Shown piece after piece: positions 35,475-44,159 of a stretch of DNA of 64,000 nt. Within the stretch, counting starts at the first letter, position 1, and each line of letters opens with the position of its first letter. The DNA is from Ketobacter sp. MCCC 1A13808 (lineage in GTDB: Bacteria > Pseudomonadota > Gammaproteobacteria > Pseudomonadales > Ketobacteraceae). Made by a program: the position numbers and the translations under genes. Below the pieces are notes generated by a model that saw only the letters and a list, made by a program, of their open reading frames with translations, was not told the DNA's origin and ran no database searches. The stretch lies in contig NZ_VRKW01000001.1 of the NCBI RefSeq assembly GCF_009746715.1, positions 558,001 through 622,000 of the forward strand, written 5' to 3'.

Positions 35475-36635
35475 TCAGCGTTTCAGACAATCGTAAGCCG
35501 CAGCAATCAAACTACGCGGGCGGGGATCAATCAACACATAAGGTCCCAATTGATTCATCACGTAGGAAAACCCCAGCTCTTGTTCCGGATCAGAAAACGA
35601 CAACGCACCACCGGCTCCGGGATGCCCAAACGCGTGCAGCCCCGGACCGAACTCGGCTTCCAGGTCCCCTGGCTGTTGCAACATAAAGCCCGGACCAAAG
35701 CGGCTATTAGTGAGCAATACCCGATCCGGTCCGGCCGTTTCTTCCGTTTGACAGCGCTGCAATGCAGCATCAGAAAGAATCCCCTCTCGGCAGGCAACCC
35801 GACCAAATAACGTCGCCAGCGATGCACTGGTGGAATGCAGGTTTGCAGACGGGATTTCGGCTTTGCGCCAAGGTAGTGTATTGGCACCATTCATTATCGA
35901 AAGCGGGTTCATTAAAGCTCGCGCGGTGACACTCGCCGGTTCGGTCATCACATGGTTGAACAAGCTCACCCTACCCGGCTCCGGCAGCCCCTTTGCCGCA
36001 CTCAGATTCACGATTCTGGACAGTTCGCTGTCCGGTACACCAAAATACATTTCCAGGTTGTTCGGTTTTACGATTTCGTCCTGCAGGAACTGATTCACAC
36101 TAAGCCCCACGGCACGGCGAAATGCTTCACCCACCAGCCAACCATAAGTAATCATGTGATAGCCATGGTCCGTACCCGGCTGCCACCATGGCTCCTCCGA
36201 CGCCAGCACGGACGTCATTTGCTCCCAATCATAGATTGCGTCGTCAGCAAGCTGGGTTTTTAGCGCTGGCTGACCCGCCTGATGGTTTAACAGCTGGCTA
36301 ACCGTAGTGCGTTTTTTTCCATTGCAGCCATATTCTGGCCAGTAATCCGCGACTGGCCGTGCAACATCCATTGCGCCGGCATCAATCGCCCTCTGAACAC
36401 AGATGGCGGTGACCGCTTTGCTCACCGAAAACACATTCACCAGACTATTCTGTTGCCATTCCGGCTGTACCTCGTTGGCCGTTTCCCCTGCCCACAGATT
36501 CACCACTAAAGCCCCCTGGTAATACAGGCTAAAAGAAGCGCCCACTTGCGTTTGGTCCTCAAATAATTTGCCGAAAGCCTGTTGCACAGCTTCAAAACGG
36601 GGGTCACACTGGCCTTTTATATTCACGATCGACAT
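35475..36635 (-). CDS. Beta-lactamase-fold serine hydrolase (EstB-like esterase)
   Basis: From ATG 36635 (GAGGAA about 5 nt upstream) the protein is 386 residues. The class C fold motifs are VFSVSKAVTAI (SxxK), the Tyr motif in YHMITYGWLVGEAF, and HPGAGGALSF near the C-terminus in place of KTG. Such proteins are usually esterases or peptidases rather than antibiotic-resistance enzymes. No signal peptide is visible, so it is probably cytoplasmic. Its stop is one base from the stop of the convergent DUF445 paralogue, leaving no terminator between them. Confidence 0.87.
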   Translation of the reverse strand: MSIVNIKGQCDPRFEAVQQAFGKLFEDQTQVGASFSLYYQGALVVNLWAGETANEVQPEWQQNSLVNVFSVSKAVTAICVQRAIDAGAMDVARPVADYWPEYGCNGKKRTTVSQLLNHQAGQPALKTQLADDAIYDWEQMTSVLASEEPWWQPGTDHGYHMITYGWLVGEAFRRAVGLSVNQFLQDEIVKPNNLEMYFGVPDSELSRIVNLSAAKGLPEPGRVSLFNHVMTEPASVTARALMNPLSIMNGANTLPWRKAEIPSANLHSTSASLATLFGRVACREGILSDAALQRCQTEETAGPDRVLLTNSRFGPGFMLQQPGDLEAEFGPGLHAFGHPGAGGALSFSDPEQELGFSYVMNQLGPYVLIDPRPRSLIAAAYDCLKR

Positions 36636-36710
36636 CGAATTCCTCATTGCTTTTGCATTTATAAGTAATGGTAAACTGTATTTCATCAGAAAACCTAAGG
36701 CTCTTTACCC

Positions 36711-37133
36711 ATGCCTGATCAAATCATGCCGGATCAACCTGCACTGAAACAGCCGAAAGGCTTATATTCCCTGGCGAACCTCAAACGCCTGGCCTACCTG
36801 TTGGACGACCGCTTCAAAATTCCTTTCACCCGGTATCGGCTGGGCTGGGACTTTATTATCGGCTTAATTCCGGTGGCCGGGGATATCCTGACTGCTATTT
36901 TGTCACTCCACATTCTCATCGCCGCCAGAAAATATGGCGTGTCCGGGGGGGCTATGTGGCGCATGCTTTCCAATATTCTGATTGATATGGTAGTGGGTGC
37001 CGTGCCGATTGTTGGAGATCTGCTGGACGCTAGCTGGAAAGCGAACGCCATGAACGTCAAGTTACTGGTCAAATCCATCGAGAAGCAACAGGATATGTTC
37101 ATCACCGGGGCGGAACAAGCGGAAGGATCATAA
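36711..37133 (+). CDS. DUF4112 family membrane protein
   Basis: This 140-residue protein carries the DUF4112 pattern: LAYLLDDRFKIPFT, then RLGWDFIIGLIPVAGDILTA and IDMVVGAVPIVGDLLDASW. The two repeated G(x)IPVxGD segments lie in hydrophobic hairpins. The function is unknown. It is divergent from the serine hydrolase gene. Confidence 0.85.
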   Translation: MPDQIMPDQPALKQPKGLYSLANLKRLAYLLDDRFKIPFTRYRLGWDFIIGLIPVAGDILTAILSLHILIAARKYGVSGGAMWRMLSNILIDMVVGAVPIVGDLLDASWKANAMNVKLLVKSIEKQQDMFITGAEQAEGS

Positions 37134-37217
37134 GCAATTTCACTGATTGCTAAATGAACTGCAGGGCGTGGTATTGCCTGCAGAGAAACCCCGCCTGCAT
37201 AATTTCAGAAATGGCAC

Positions 37218-37284
37218 TGGCAAAGTTTGCCATAGTTAACAATAATTTATAAATAGGCTATGACGGGCAGAAACCACATTTCTG
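37218..37284. promoter_or_regulatory. Two palindromes in the promoter region of the response regulator
   Basis: TGGCAAAGTTTGCCA (37218-37232) is a perfect 15-bp palindrome. CAGAAA/TTTCTG (37268-37273, 37279-37284) is a second one. TATACT at about 37287 could be the -10 element, so the second palindrome would overlap the promoter core. Confidence 0.4.
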
Positions 37285-37337
37285 TATATACTGAACGGTA
37301 TGCCCTTTACGTTAATGCATCTTAAGAAGAAGTGCCC

Positions 37338-38354
37338 ATGTCGATAAAACATGCCCTGGTAGTAGACGATTCCAAGTCTGCGCGATTTTCATTAAAAAAA
37401 CTGCTGCAGCAGCAGGACATCAAAACCGAATTCGCTGAATCTGCAGGCGATGCCCTGAACTACCTTACCAGTAATACGCCGGATATCATTTTTATGGATC
37501 ACCTGATGCCGGGGATGGACGGATTCGAGGCGACGAAAGCCATTAAATCGAACCCGGACCTTAAAGATATCCCCATCATTATGTGTACCTCCAAGGAAGG
37601 CAACGACTACGCCCAGCAAGCCATTGCGATCGGCGCCTACGCCATTTTACCGAAGCCTGCTCCTGCGGCGACTCTGGCAGCGATCCTGAACCGGCTTGAT
37701 CCTTCTTCAGCAGGCAAAATGGACTCGTTGGGCGCAACGGAAAACAAGCCCTCTCAAAGCGTGGGCGTCAGCACCCGCGTTGTTGAAAATATGGTACGTA
37801 AAATACTGGAGGAGCGCTTCGAAGCCTCTCAGAAGCAACTGCTGGAGGCTATCCGCGAAAATCTGTTGGCTGAAGTGAAGCAGGATATAGCGCACGCAAA
37901 ATCCGATTTACGTGTTGAGCTCAATTCGCGCATGGATAACCAGATCCGTGAGCAAAGCACCAGTATCTGTCAACGGGTTGCCGGCGATCTGATTGATAAC
38001 CGTTATGACGAAATCAGCAAGAAAGTCGAGAGCCACCTGAACAGCAGCCTGGGATCGATCAGCGATGCGATGGAAACTAATCGCAAGGCCTCCCCTGAAC
38101 TGATTGAAGAAGTGAAAAAGATTGCCCAATTCACCTCAGCCGCCACCGCCGGTGAAGCCGCAAAAGAGGCAGCTACTGAAATCAGCCAGAGCATCGCCCA
38201 GGACGTAGCGCAGGAAGAACTCAGCAATCTGAAATCGTCGGTATCGGAACAGCTGTCAGCAGATCTGGGTGACCGCATCAAGAGCAGCAAAATGTTTGGC
38301 GTGGCGGGATTCTTATGTGGCGTCGTGGCACTGCTGGTGGTTATTTTCAGCTAA
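37338..38354 (+). CDS. Response regulator with coiled middle and C-terminal membrane anchor
   Basis: From ATG 37338 (AAGAAG upstream; a GTG 6 bp earlier is unlikely) the protein is 338 residues. A complete receiver domain occupies residues 5-122: acidic pair VVDDSKSA, phospho-acceptor Asp 54 in FMDHLMPGMDGF, Thr 84 and Lys 106 (ILPKPA). Residues 150-315 are charged and helical, with Ala/Ser/Glu-rich stretches like a coiled coil. The last 20 residues (FGVAGFLCGVVALLVVIFS) form a tail anchor. No DNA-binding or enzymatic output domain is present. This is an unusual architecture: a membrane-tethered receiver, perhaps a phosphorylation-controlled scaffold. No kinase gene is adjacent. Confidence 0.85.
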   Translation: MSIKHALVVDDSKSARFSLKKLLQQQDIKTEFAESAGDALNYLTSNTPDIIFMDHLMPGMDGFEATKAIKSNPDLKDIPIIMCTSKEGNDYAQQAIAIGAYAILPKPAPAATLAAILNRLDPSSAGKMDSLGATENKPSQSVGVSTRVVENMVRKILEERFEASQKQLLEAIRENLLAEVKQDIAHAKSDLRVELNSRMDNQIREQSTSICQRVAGDLIDNRYDEISKKVESHLNSSLGSISDAMETNRKASPELIEEVKKIAQFTSAATAGEAAKEAATEISQSIAQDVAQEELSNLKSSVSEQLSADLGDRIKSSKMFGVAGFLCGVVALLVVIFS

Positions 38355-38375
38355 CGCTTTCCAGTAACCTTGGCA

Positions 38376-38405
38376 TAAAAAAAGGCTGCAGCGGGACTGC
38401 AGCCT
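38376..38405 (-). terminator. Terminator for lexA-like gene
   Basis: AGGCTGCAG (38383-38391) pairs with CTGCAGCCT (38397-38405). On the minus strand it is followed by seven T. It lies 100 bp after the lexA-like stop; a small extra hairpin is at 38479-38491. Confidence 0.7.
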
Positions 38406-38505
38406 AAAGAGGCAGTAAAAATTGATGGGTGTCGATTTTTTACTGCGCGAGAAAATCGATGATTCATTTGATACTAAGACGCCTGCGGCGTTTTAATTCT
38501 TTTTG

Positions 38506-39129
38506 CTAATGTAACTGCCTGGACTCTCGGATAACGCCGACGAACACACCCTCTACTACCAATTCGTCCGGAGCCACCATGATTGGTTCATAGCTGGTAT
38601 TTTCCGGCATCAATGCAACCTGATCTCCAGCCAGCTTTAACCGTTTCACGGTGACTTCGTTATCCACCCGGGCTACGATAATTTTACCCTCGCTAACATC
38701 CTGGGTTTTACGCACCGCAATCAAGTCGCCGTTCAAAATGCCGACGTCCTTCATGCTATCGCCCCGCACCCTCAGTAAATAAGTGGGGCGTTCCCTGAAT
38801 AACCTCAGCGGTAGTGATAGCTGCCCCTGCTGGTTTTCGATGGCTTCAATTGGAATTCCCGCCGCCACCGCGCCAACAACCGGCAAACTGATCCATTGTT
38901 CCTTTGCCACCAGGTTCTGCTCTTTATCCTGTGCAACCAGATTCCAGCGCTCTAAATCTTCCAATAATTCAATGTGGTAACCGGGACTGGATATCAGCTG
39001 TTCCTTAGCCGGCCAGGTACCTTTGATCTCTCGGTATTCTGCGATCCAATGCATTAACTGAGCATGAGATAGTGATATGTCTGACAATTGTACAGCCGTG
39101 CTTACAAACGCCTTATCCTGTGAGCTCAT
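38506..39129 (-). CDS. lexA: LexA-family repressor with divergent N-terminal domain
   Basis: This 207-residue protein has a C-terminal half that is plainly LexA: cleavage pair Ala90-Gly91 in VVGAVAAGIP, catalytic Ser125 in VRGDSMKDVGI and Lys162 in EVTVKRLKL. Each is shifted by six from E. coli (84/85, 119, 156). The N-terminal domain (about 22-75, AQLMHWIAEYREIKGTWPA then YHIELLEDLERWNLV) only loosely resembles the LexA winged helix and lacks the usual recognition-helix sequence. It may be a second, specialised LexA. An SOS-type operator lies 38 bp upstream, shared with dinB, which predicts autoregulation and RecA-dependent derepression. Confidence 0.85.
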   Translation of the reverse strand: MSSQDKAFVSTAVQLSDISLSHAQLMHWIAEYREIKGTWPAKEQLISSPGYHIELLEDLERWNLVAQDKEQNLVAKEQWISLPVVGAVAAGIPIEAIENQQGQLSLPLRLFRERPTYLLRVRGDSMKDVGILNGDLIAVRKTQDVSEGKIIVARVDNEVTVKRLKLAGDQVALMPENTSYEPIMVAPDELVVEGVFVGVIRESRQLH

Positions 39130-39166
39130 GGCAACGCCTCCGCGATCATTTTGACTAGTTGATTTT

Positions 39167-39186
39167 TACTGTATACTTGTACAGTA
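39167..39186. promoter_or_regulatory. SOS box between lexA-like gene and dinB
   Basis: TACTGT (39167-39172), eight bases, then ACAGTA (39181-39186). It contains the invariant CTG-N10-CAG and follows the E. coli LexA consensus. It lies 38 bp from the lexA-like start and 50 bp from the dinB start, so one site can control both divergent genes. Confidence 0.9.
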
Positions 39187-39236
39187 TATCACTACGCCGA
39201 ATTTGGCAAAGATTTTTTTAACTGGAACCGAGCGCC

Positions 39237-40298
39237 ATGATGCGGAAGATCATCCATGTCGATTGCGACTGTTTTTACGCCGCCGTGGAAATGCGGGATG
39301 ACCCTTCGCTACGTCATCGCCCCATAGCCGTCGGGGGCGATCCCGGTCGTCGCGGAGTCATATCCACGTGCAATTATCCGGCACGGGAATATGGCGTGCA
39401 TTCCGCAATGGCGTCGGCCTATGCCAAGCGCCTGTGCCCGGAACTGATTATCCTTCCTCATAGGATCCACTACTACAAGCAAGTCTCTCAACAGATCCGG
39501 CGTATCTTTCTGCAATATACGGATCAAATTGAACCTTTATCTTTGGATGAAGCTTTCCTGGATGTCAGCACACAGCCGCATTTTCAGGGTAGTGCAACGC
39601 GCATGGCTGAAGCGATTCGCAAGCAGGTCAAATCACAGGTGGGTATTACCGTATCAGCGGGGGTAGCGCCGAACAAATTTGTGGCCAAAATAGCCAGCGA
39701 CTGGAATAAGCCGGACGGACTCTGTGTAATCCCGCCACCGCAACTGGATGATTTTGTTAAAGCCCTGCCAGTGGAAAAATTACATGGGGTGGGAAAGGTG
39801 ACCTGCGCACGCCTTCATAATCTGGGCATTCGTACTTGCAACGACATCCGACAATATAACCGCTTTGAATTTGTCGAACGGGTAGGCAGTTTCGGCGAAC
39901 ACTTATATCGTTTGGCGCACGGAATTGACGAACGCCCGGTACAACCCCGTACCGATCGCAAATCACTGAGTGTAGAACATACCTACGCGGAGGATTTACC
40001 GGATTTGAATAGTTGTCAGGCGAAATTTCCAGAATTGTGCCAACAGCTACAGGGTCGCTTACAAAACTTGAAGCAACACAACCAGATCAAAAAAGCCTTC
40101 GTAAAGCTAAAATTTTCTGACTTCACCAGCACAACAATGGAGTGCGGGGTGCGCGAGCCGTCTTTAAGCATTTACAAAACATTATGCAATGACGCCTTCA
40201 AACGTAAAAATATGCCAGTGCGCCTACTGGGCGTTGGCGTCCGCTTCATAGAAGCCGACTCTGCCCCGCCATCACAGATCTCGTTTAAATTTAGCTAA
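39237..40298 (+). CDS. dinB: DNA polymerase IV (Y family)
   Basis: This 353-residue protein (E. coli 351) has Y-family motifs: HVDCDCFYAAVEMRDDP with the first catalytic Asp, PLSLDEAFLDVS with the second Asp-Glu, SAGVAPNKFVAKIASDWNKP, and the helix-hairpin-helix LHGVGKVTCARLHNLGI. Pol IV performs error-prone translesion synthesis. A second ATG follows immediately at 39240. The SOS box 50 bp upstream makes induction by DNA damage likely. The C-terminal end lacks an obvious canonical beta-clamp motif; QISFKFS is the last candidate. Confidence 0.95.
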   Translation: MMRKIIHVDCDCFYAAVEMRDDPSLRHRPIAVGGDPGRRGVISTCNYPAREYGVHSAMASAYAKRLCPELIILPHRIHYYKQVSQQIRRIFLQYTDQIEPLSLDEAFLDVSTQPHFQGSATRMAEAIRKQVKSQVGITVSAGVAPNKFVAKIASDWNKPDGLCVIPPPQLDDFVKALPVEKLHGVGKVTCARLHNLGIRTCNDIRQYNRFEFVERVGSFGEHLYRLAHGIDERPVQPRTDRKSLSVEHTYAEDLPDLNSCQAKFPELCQQLQGRLQNLKQHNQIKKAFVKLKFSDFTSTTMECGVREPSLSIYKTLCNDAFKRKNMPVRLLGVGVRFIEADSAPPSQISFKFS

Positions 40299-40354
40299 CG
40301 CGGAATCTGGAGTGGCAGATGGCGTTCCTGAATTCGATCAGCGGATAACCAAAA

Positions 40355-40915
40355 CTAAAAGCCTTTGGCCCATTCGGGTAGCGGGCAAACGTGCTCACGA
40401 CGTTGGCCCTGTTTAATGGTAATCACGGGTAAAAACGGATGTTGCAGGCTGGAATTATCCAATATCCAGACCTCGTCACAGAGGGGAATGGCCGTAGCCA
40501 CATGTTCAAGAGTGCGGGGAATTCTGGCGACTACTTTATCGTCGGGCACATTGTGTCCACCCTCTTCAACCCGCTGCGCAATCCGGGCTTTGTTCAGATC
40601 ACTACAAAACACGTGAATCACCACCAATATAACCTGATAACCACGGGCTTTAGCGCGGGCGATAAAATCGATTTTAGACGGGTGTGAAAACACGGTTTCG
40701 AAACAAAAACTTTTACCCAGGTCCAACTGTTCGAACCGCAATGTTTGCGCCAAGCGGGAGGCGTGATAGCTGTTGATTTCAGGTTCATCCGGGAAGACAT
40801 CTTTGGCTATCAAGTCGGCATTGATGAATGGCATACCGAGCGGTTTTAATGCCTGATTGTAAAACGTACTTTTGCCTGCGCCATTGCCCCCGACCAACAT
40901 CCATAATTGTCTCAT
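40355..40915 (-). CDS. Zeta-toxin-like P-loop kinase
   Basis: This 186-residue protein begins with WMLVGGNGAGKSTFYNQAL (Walker A, residues 6-18) and MPFINADLIAKDVFPDE, the substrate-side pattern of zeta toxins. Arg-containing IAQRVEEGGHNVPDDKV is the presumed lid. Zeta toxins phosphorylate UDP-N-acetylglucosamine and poison wall synthesis; several relatives act on other small molecules. The start overlaps the upstream ParD-like gene by 4 bp, the normal layout for an antitoxin-toxin operon. Toxicity is inferred, and a harmless kinase is possible. Confidence 0.8.
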   Translation of the reverse strand: MRQLWMLVGGNGAGKSTFYNQALKPLGMPFINADLIAKDVFPDEPEINSYHASRLAQTLRFEQLDLGKSFCFETVFSHPSKIDFIARAKARGYQVILVVIHVFCSDLNKARIAQRVEEGGHNVPDDKVVARIPRTLEHVATAIPLCDEVWILDNSSLQHPFLPVITIKQGQRREHVCPLPEWAKGF

Positions 40916-41322
40916 CCGTGATAGTGCACCTGAAACTCACCATCACAGAATTGACCAATGAGCACTTCGCCATCCGGGTGTACCTGTTCCAGCATACCGG
41001 GATGGGCGGCTGAAGCCTGATAACGAATGGAGCCGGAAGCTATCGCATCCGATAACGCACCGGACTCACGGGCACTGCCCAATGTGGCAAACACATCATC
41101 CGGGCTCGCGGTGACGGGTGTCGTTTCCTCCAGCTTGATTCTGATCAGACCCGCGTTGATTGCCAGCAACGTATCAGGATCAATTATCTTAGCAACCTTG
41201 CGCCCGATATCAGCCCAATATTCAATTTGTTCTGCAGCGCTACGGTGCTGCGCCGAACTCGCCTCGGTCGCCGCGTTCATTAAATTACTTTCCAAACGGA
41301 CGGGTGATGCTGCCTTAGCCAT
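40912..41322 (-). CDS. ParD-like antitoxin
   Basis: From ATG 41322 (GAGG 9 nt upstream) the protein is 136 residues. The N-terminal segment SPVRLESNLMNAATEASSA and RSAAEQIEYWADIGRKVAKI fits the ParD_like family (ribbon-helix-helix type). The C-terminal part (DGEVLIGQFCDGEFQVHY) may cover the toxin. It is translated just before the zeta-like kinase with a 4-bp overlap. Canonical zeta toxins pair with epsilon, so this is a different antitoxin class. Confidence 0.78.
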   Translation of the reverse strand: MAKAASPVRLESNLMNAATEASSAQHRSAAEQIEYWADIGRKVAKIIDPDTLLAINAGLIRIKLEETTPVTASPDDVFATLGSARESGALSDAIASGSIRYQASAAHPGMLEQVHPDGEVLIGQFCDGEFQVHYHG

Positions 41323-41535
41323 AGTTGCTGACCTCAATAACCAGGGGATACAGTTAATCTCATTGTAGCAGATCGCTACATACTGGCAACACACCTTTCC
41401 CTAACACAGTTAACCTGGTCAAACCGAATGTCCAAACCATTAGAGACACCTTCCCTGCTGGCACACAATCTGCATTTGCCACCTTTATAGCCAACTCATT
41501 ACAACCCCAATTTGCGCCACATAAAGGATTTTTGA

Positions 41536-42834
41536 ATGCAGCCTATTTCTGCATCCGTACGCCAGCCCATGACAGCATTGGTACTTACTGCTGGAGGAGC
41601 ACGGGGCGCCTATCAAGCGGGAGTCATGAGACGGGTTAGTGAAATACCCGCATTCGCTAATGGCTCTGCACCATTTTCTATCATCACTGGTGCATCCGCG
41701 GGCGCCATCAACGGCGCGGCTATTGCCTCGCAACATCAGAATTTCAGCGCGTCTGCGCAGCTGCTTGTCAAGCTTTGGTCAAATCTTAAAGCCAGTGATG
41801 TTTACCGGACGGATCCGCTCTCCATGCTTAAAAACGCCGGGCGAATGGCAATGGATTTTGGTCTGGGGGGATTAATCGGAGCCGGCCGCGTCACCTCACT
41901 AGTAGACTCCACACCACTATACGGATTTCTAACCCAATACCTGGATTTAACCGGTATCCGGCGCGCCGTAAAAGACGGCGGCCTCTACGCCCTGGCCATC
42001 ACCGCCACCGGTTATCATTCAGGGCGAGCGTTTACATTCATTGAAGGTAAAGAAGGACATCCACTGTGGAATAAAAGTCGCCGCATCGCACTCAATGCCG
42101 AAATTACGGTTCCTCATATTCTCGCATCCGCTGCAATTCCCATCGTATTTCCGCCAGTAGAACTGCCTGCAGGAAACTCTACAGCCTATTTCGGTGACGG
42201 CGCTATGCGTCTGGTCACACCCTTGAGCCCCGCAATTCGCTTGGGTGCTGACCGCATATTGGCAGTGGGGGTTCGCTGTAAGGAATCCGCCGACAGCTTG
42301 CTGCGTTCGGAATGGTCCTCTGATGCTGATTTTTCCAGCGACCTGAAACGGCCACCGCTTTCTCAGATTTGCGGCACCCTGATGAATGCTATATTTCTTG
42401 ATCACCTGGACGCCGACCTGGATCACCTGAACCGCATGAATTCATTTGTTACGGAACATGAAAAACTGGAATCCCTCGTATGCGCCACCGGCGATAACAC
42501 CGTTTTGGATCATGAGCCAATGAGGATCGTGAACCCGCTGGTTATATCGCCTTCCGCAGACATCGCTTTCATCGCGAAAACACTGGAACACCGGATGCCG
42601 AAAAGCGTTCGCTACATGATGGAAGGCATGGGCACACCGGACGCTCAAAGCGCCGATCTTACCAGCTTCTTACTCTTCGATTCTGCGTTTACCCGGGAGC
42701 TGATCCAGCTTGGTTATCGCGACGCCGCGGATCGAATTGATGAGATAGAAGCGTTTTTATGTGAACCGGAATTGGACAGCGCCAGCCTGAATAAAAACAA
42801 CCAGACATCCGGCACACCGATTTCCATGGAATAA
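41536..42834 (+). CDS. Patatin-like phospholipase
   Basis: This 432-residue protein has all patatin motifs: the oxyanion loop TAGGARGAYQAGVM (residues 18-31), the nucleophile elbow ITGASAGAINGAA (GxSxG, Ser about 54), and the Asp of the dyad in YFGDGAMRLVTPL (about 222). No signal peptide is seen, so it probably acts in the cytoplasm or at the inner membrane. These enzymes hydrolyse acyl esters of phospholipids or neutral lipids. It opens a block of lipid genes that continues with an alpha/beta hydrolase and WS/DGAT. Confidence 0.92.
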   Translation: MQPISASVRQPMTALVLTAGGARGAYQAGVMRRVSEIPAFANGSAPFSIITGASAGAINGAAIASQHQNFSASAQLLVKLWSNLKASDVYRTDPLSMLKNAGRMAMDFGLGGLIGAGRVTSLVDSTPLYGFLTQYLDLTGIRRAVKDGGLYALAITATGYHSGRAFTFIEGKEGHPLWNKSRRIALNAEITVPHILASAAIPIVFPPVELPAGNSTAYFGDGAMRLVTPLSPAIRLGADRILAVGVRCKESADSLLRSEWSSDADFSSDLKRPPLSQICGTLMNAIFLDHLDADLDHLNRMNSFVTEHEKLESLVCATGDNTVLDHEPMRIVNPLVISPSADIAFIAKTLEHRMPKSVRYMMEGMGTPDAQSADLTSFLLFDSAFTRELIQLGYRDAADRIDEIEAFLCEPELDSASLNKNNQTSGTPISME

Positions 42835-42879
42835 CGCATTCAGGCCGAAGTAGTTATTGCTTCTGCAGTGTGAAGGGGC

Positions 42880-44115
42880 TTACCTGAAAAATCCCGCTTT
42901 GCCCTCGCCCTCTTGGTCCTCTAAAACACCGCGCTTGATCAGCCATCGCTGTAGGTATACATACATGCGATGGTCTTGCAGCAGTGCTAAATGCCCGACC
43001 TGATCCAACATCACGCGTTCAACGTTTGGATGTTGCTGTGGAAAGTAAGGGCCTCCCATAGCGCTGTCTTCCGGCACTAAACCGTCACCCAACCAGCGAT
43101 TGCCCGATTCATAGAACCGCCTGGCACCGACCAGCAAATGATGGCTTTTATCACTCATCGGCAACCAGGGTTGTGGCGCGTTCTCATGCTCCGGTTCGGT
43201 TACATTGGCGTGTCGCAGGCTCCGGATCCCCCTGCTACGGATGTTACCTAGCGCCATTAGCGGCTTTGAATAGGGGGTCGCACCCAACATGGAATTACTG
43301 AAGTTGCCGATTTTTTCCAACGGCGCACCGGCGTGGGGGCTCGCCAGATAGGCGGCGTTATGGGAGGCCGCTAGCCAAGCATGACGTTGTTTTTCTGCAT
43401 AATGATTAGCACTGCGGATAACCAGGCCACCCATACTGTGACCAATCATGGTAATCGAACTTTTTCTGGGTTTCGTTTGTGTCCAATACTGGTCAAGCAA
43501 CTCTGCAAGCTGCCTTCCGTTTTCCCAAATCGGCAGGCCTGTGTTATAACGAATCCAAGCCACCTGATGACCTTGCTCACGTAATTTGGCCACCAACTCA
43601 CTGTGACCCGGGCCTTGCCAATCGTGTTCACTCAAGCACAGACCGTGCACGAACAAAACCAGGCTCTTGCGTTTTTGAAGATTTAGCTGACTCAACTGAA
43701 TATCATTGCCCAGCTCATCAACCGTCTCCATGCCCATCGCCAGGAGGTGATCCCATTCGACCAATTTATCCCCCACCACACCATTCAACGCGCTGCGCAT
43801 CCTAACCAATGCCCCGGATGCAGGCGTCTGACCAGGCAAGCGGTTGACCCACTGGTGAATGCTGTCTGATCCATATTCGAAGACCAGTTTTACCAACTTG
43901 TAAACCTTCGGCGCCTTACTGAAATCAGCCTGGTGCTTGGCGTCCCAGGGCATTGGAGCTGCCGTCACAGTGTGATGCATCTCACCGGCCACGCGAGTGA
44001 GTTCACCGCCGCTGCGCATCGCCAGCGTAAATAACCCAAACAGCCAATGGAAGGAAGTATGACGCTTGGCCGGTGATGGAGAAGCAACCGGGCGAGCAGA
44101 AGAAGATAGCGGCAT
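42880..44115 (-). CDS. Alpha/beta hydrolase, PGAP1-like lipase/esterase
   Basis: This 411-residue protein has a lipase core after a roughly 145-residue N-terminal helical region: LVLFVHGLCLSEHDWQG with the oxyanion HG, MIGHSMGGLVIRSA (GHSMGG, Ser about 225), and a His in DQVGHLALLQDHRMY. No clear signal peptide is present. It follows WS/DGAT on the same strand by 128 bp. The ribosome binding site (TAGGAG, 44119-44124 on the complement) overlaps a large palindrome, see 44124-44159. A role in turnover of wax esters or triacylglycerols is an inference from position. Confidence 0.88.
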   Translation of the reverse strand: MPLSSSARPVASPSPAKRHTSFHWLFGLFTLAMRSGGELTRVAGEMHHTVTAAPMPWDAKHQADFSKAPKVYKLVKLVFEYGSDSIHQWVNRLPGQTPASGALVRMRSALNGVVGDKLVEWDHLLAMGMETVDELGNDIQLSQLNLQKRKSLVLFVHGLCLSEHDWQGPGHSELVAKLREQGHQVAWIRYNTGLPIWENGRQLAELLDQYWTQTKPRKSSITMIGHSMGGLVIRSANHYAEKQRHAWLAASHNAAYLASPHAGAPLEKIGNFSNSMLGATPYSKPLMALGNIRSRGIRSLRHANVTEPEHENAPQPWLPMSDKSHHLLVGARRFYESGNRWLGDGLVPEDSAMGGPYFPQQHPNVERVMLDQVGHLALLQDHRMYVYLQRWLIKRGVLEDQEGEGKAGFFR

Positions 44116-44123
44116 GACGAGCT

Positions 44124-44159
44124 CCTATTTACAGTGCACATGCGTACACTGTAAATAGG
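44124..44159. promoter_or_regulatory. 36-bp palindrome overlapping the hydrolase ribosome binding site
   Basis: CCTATTTACAGTG (44124-44136) and CACTGTAAATAGG (44147-44159) are perfect complements across 10 bp; three more pairs (one wobble) can form inside, leaving a GCAU loop. The end of the stem merges into the Shine-Dalgarno of the gene starting at 44115. TATATT just upstream could be a -10 element. Confidence 0.7.
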
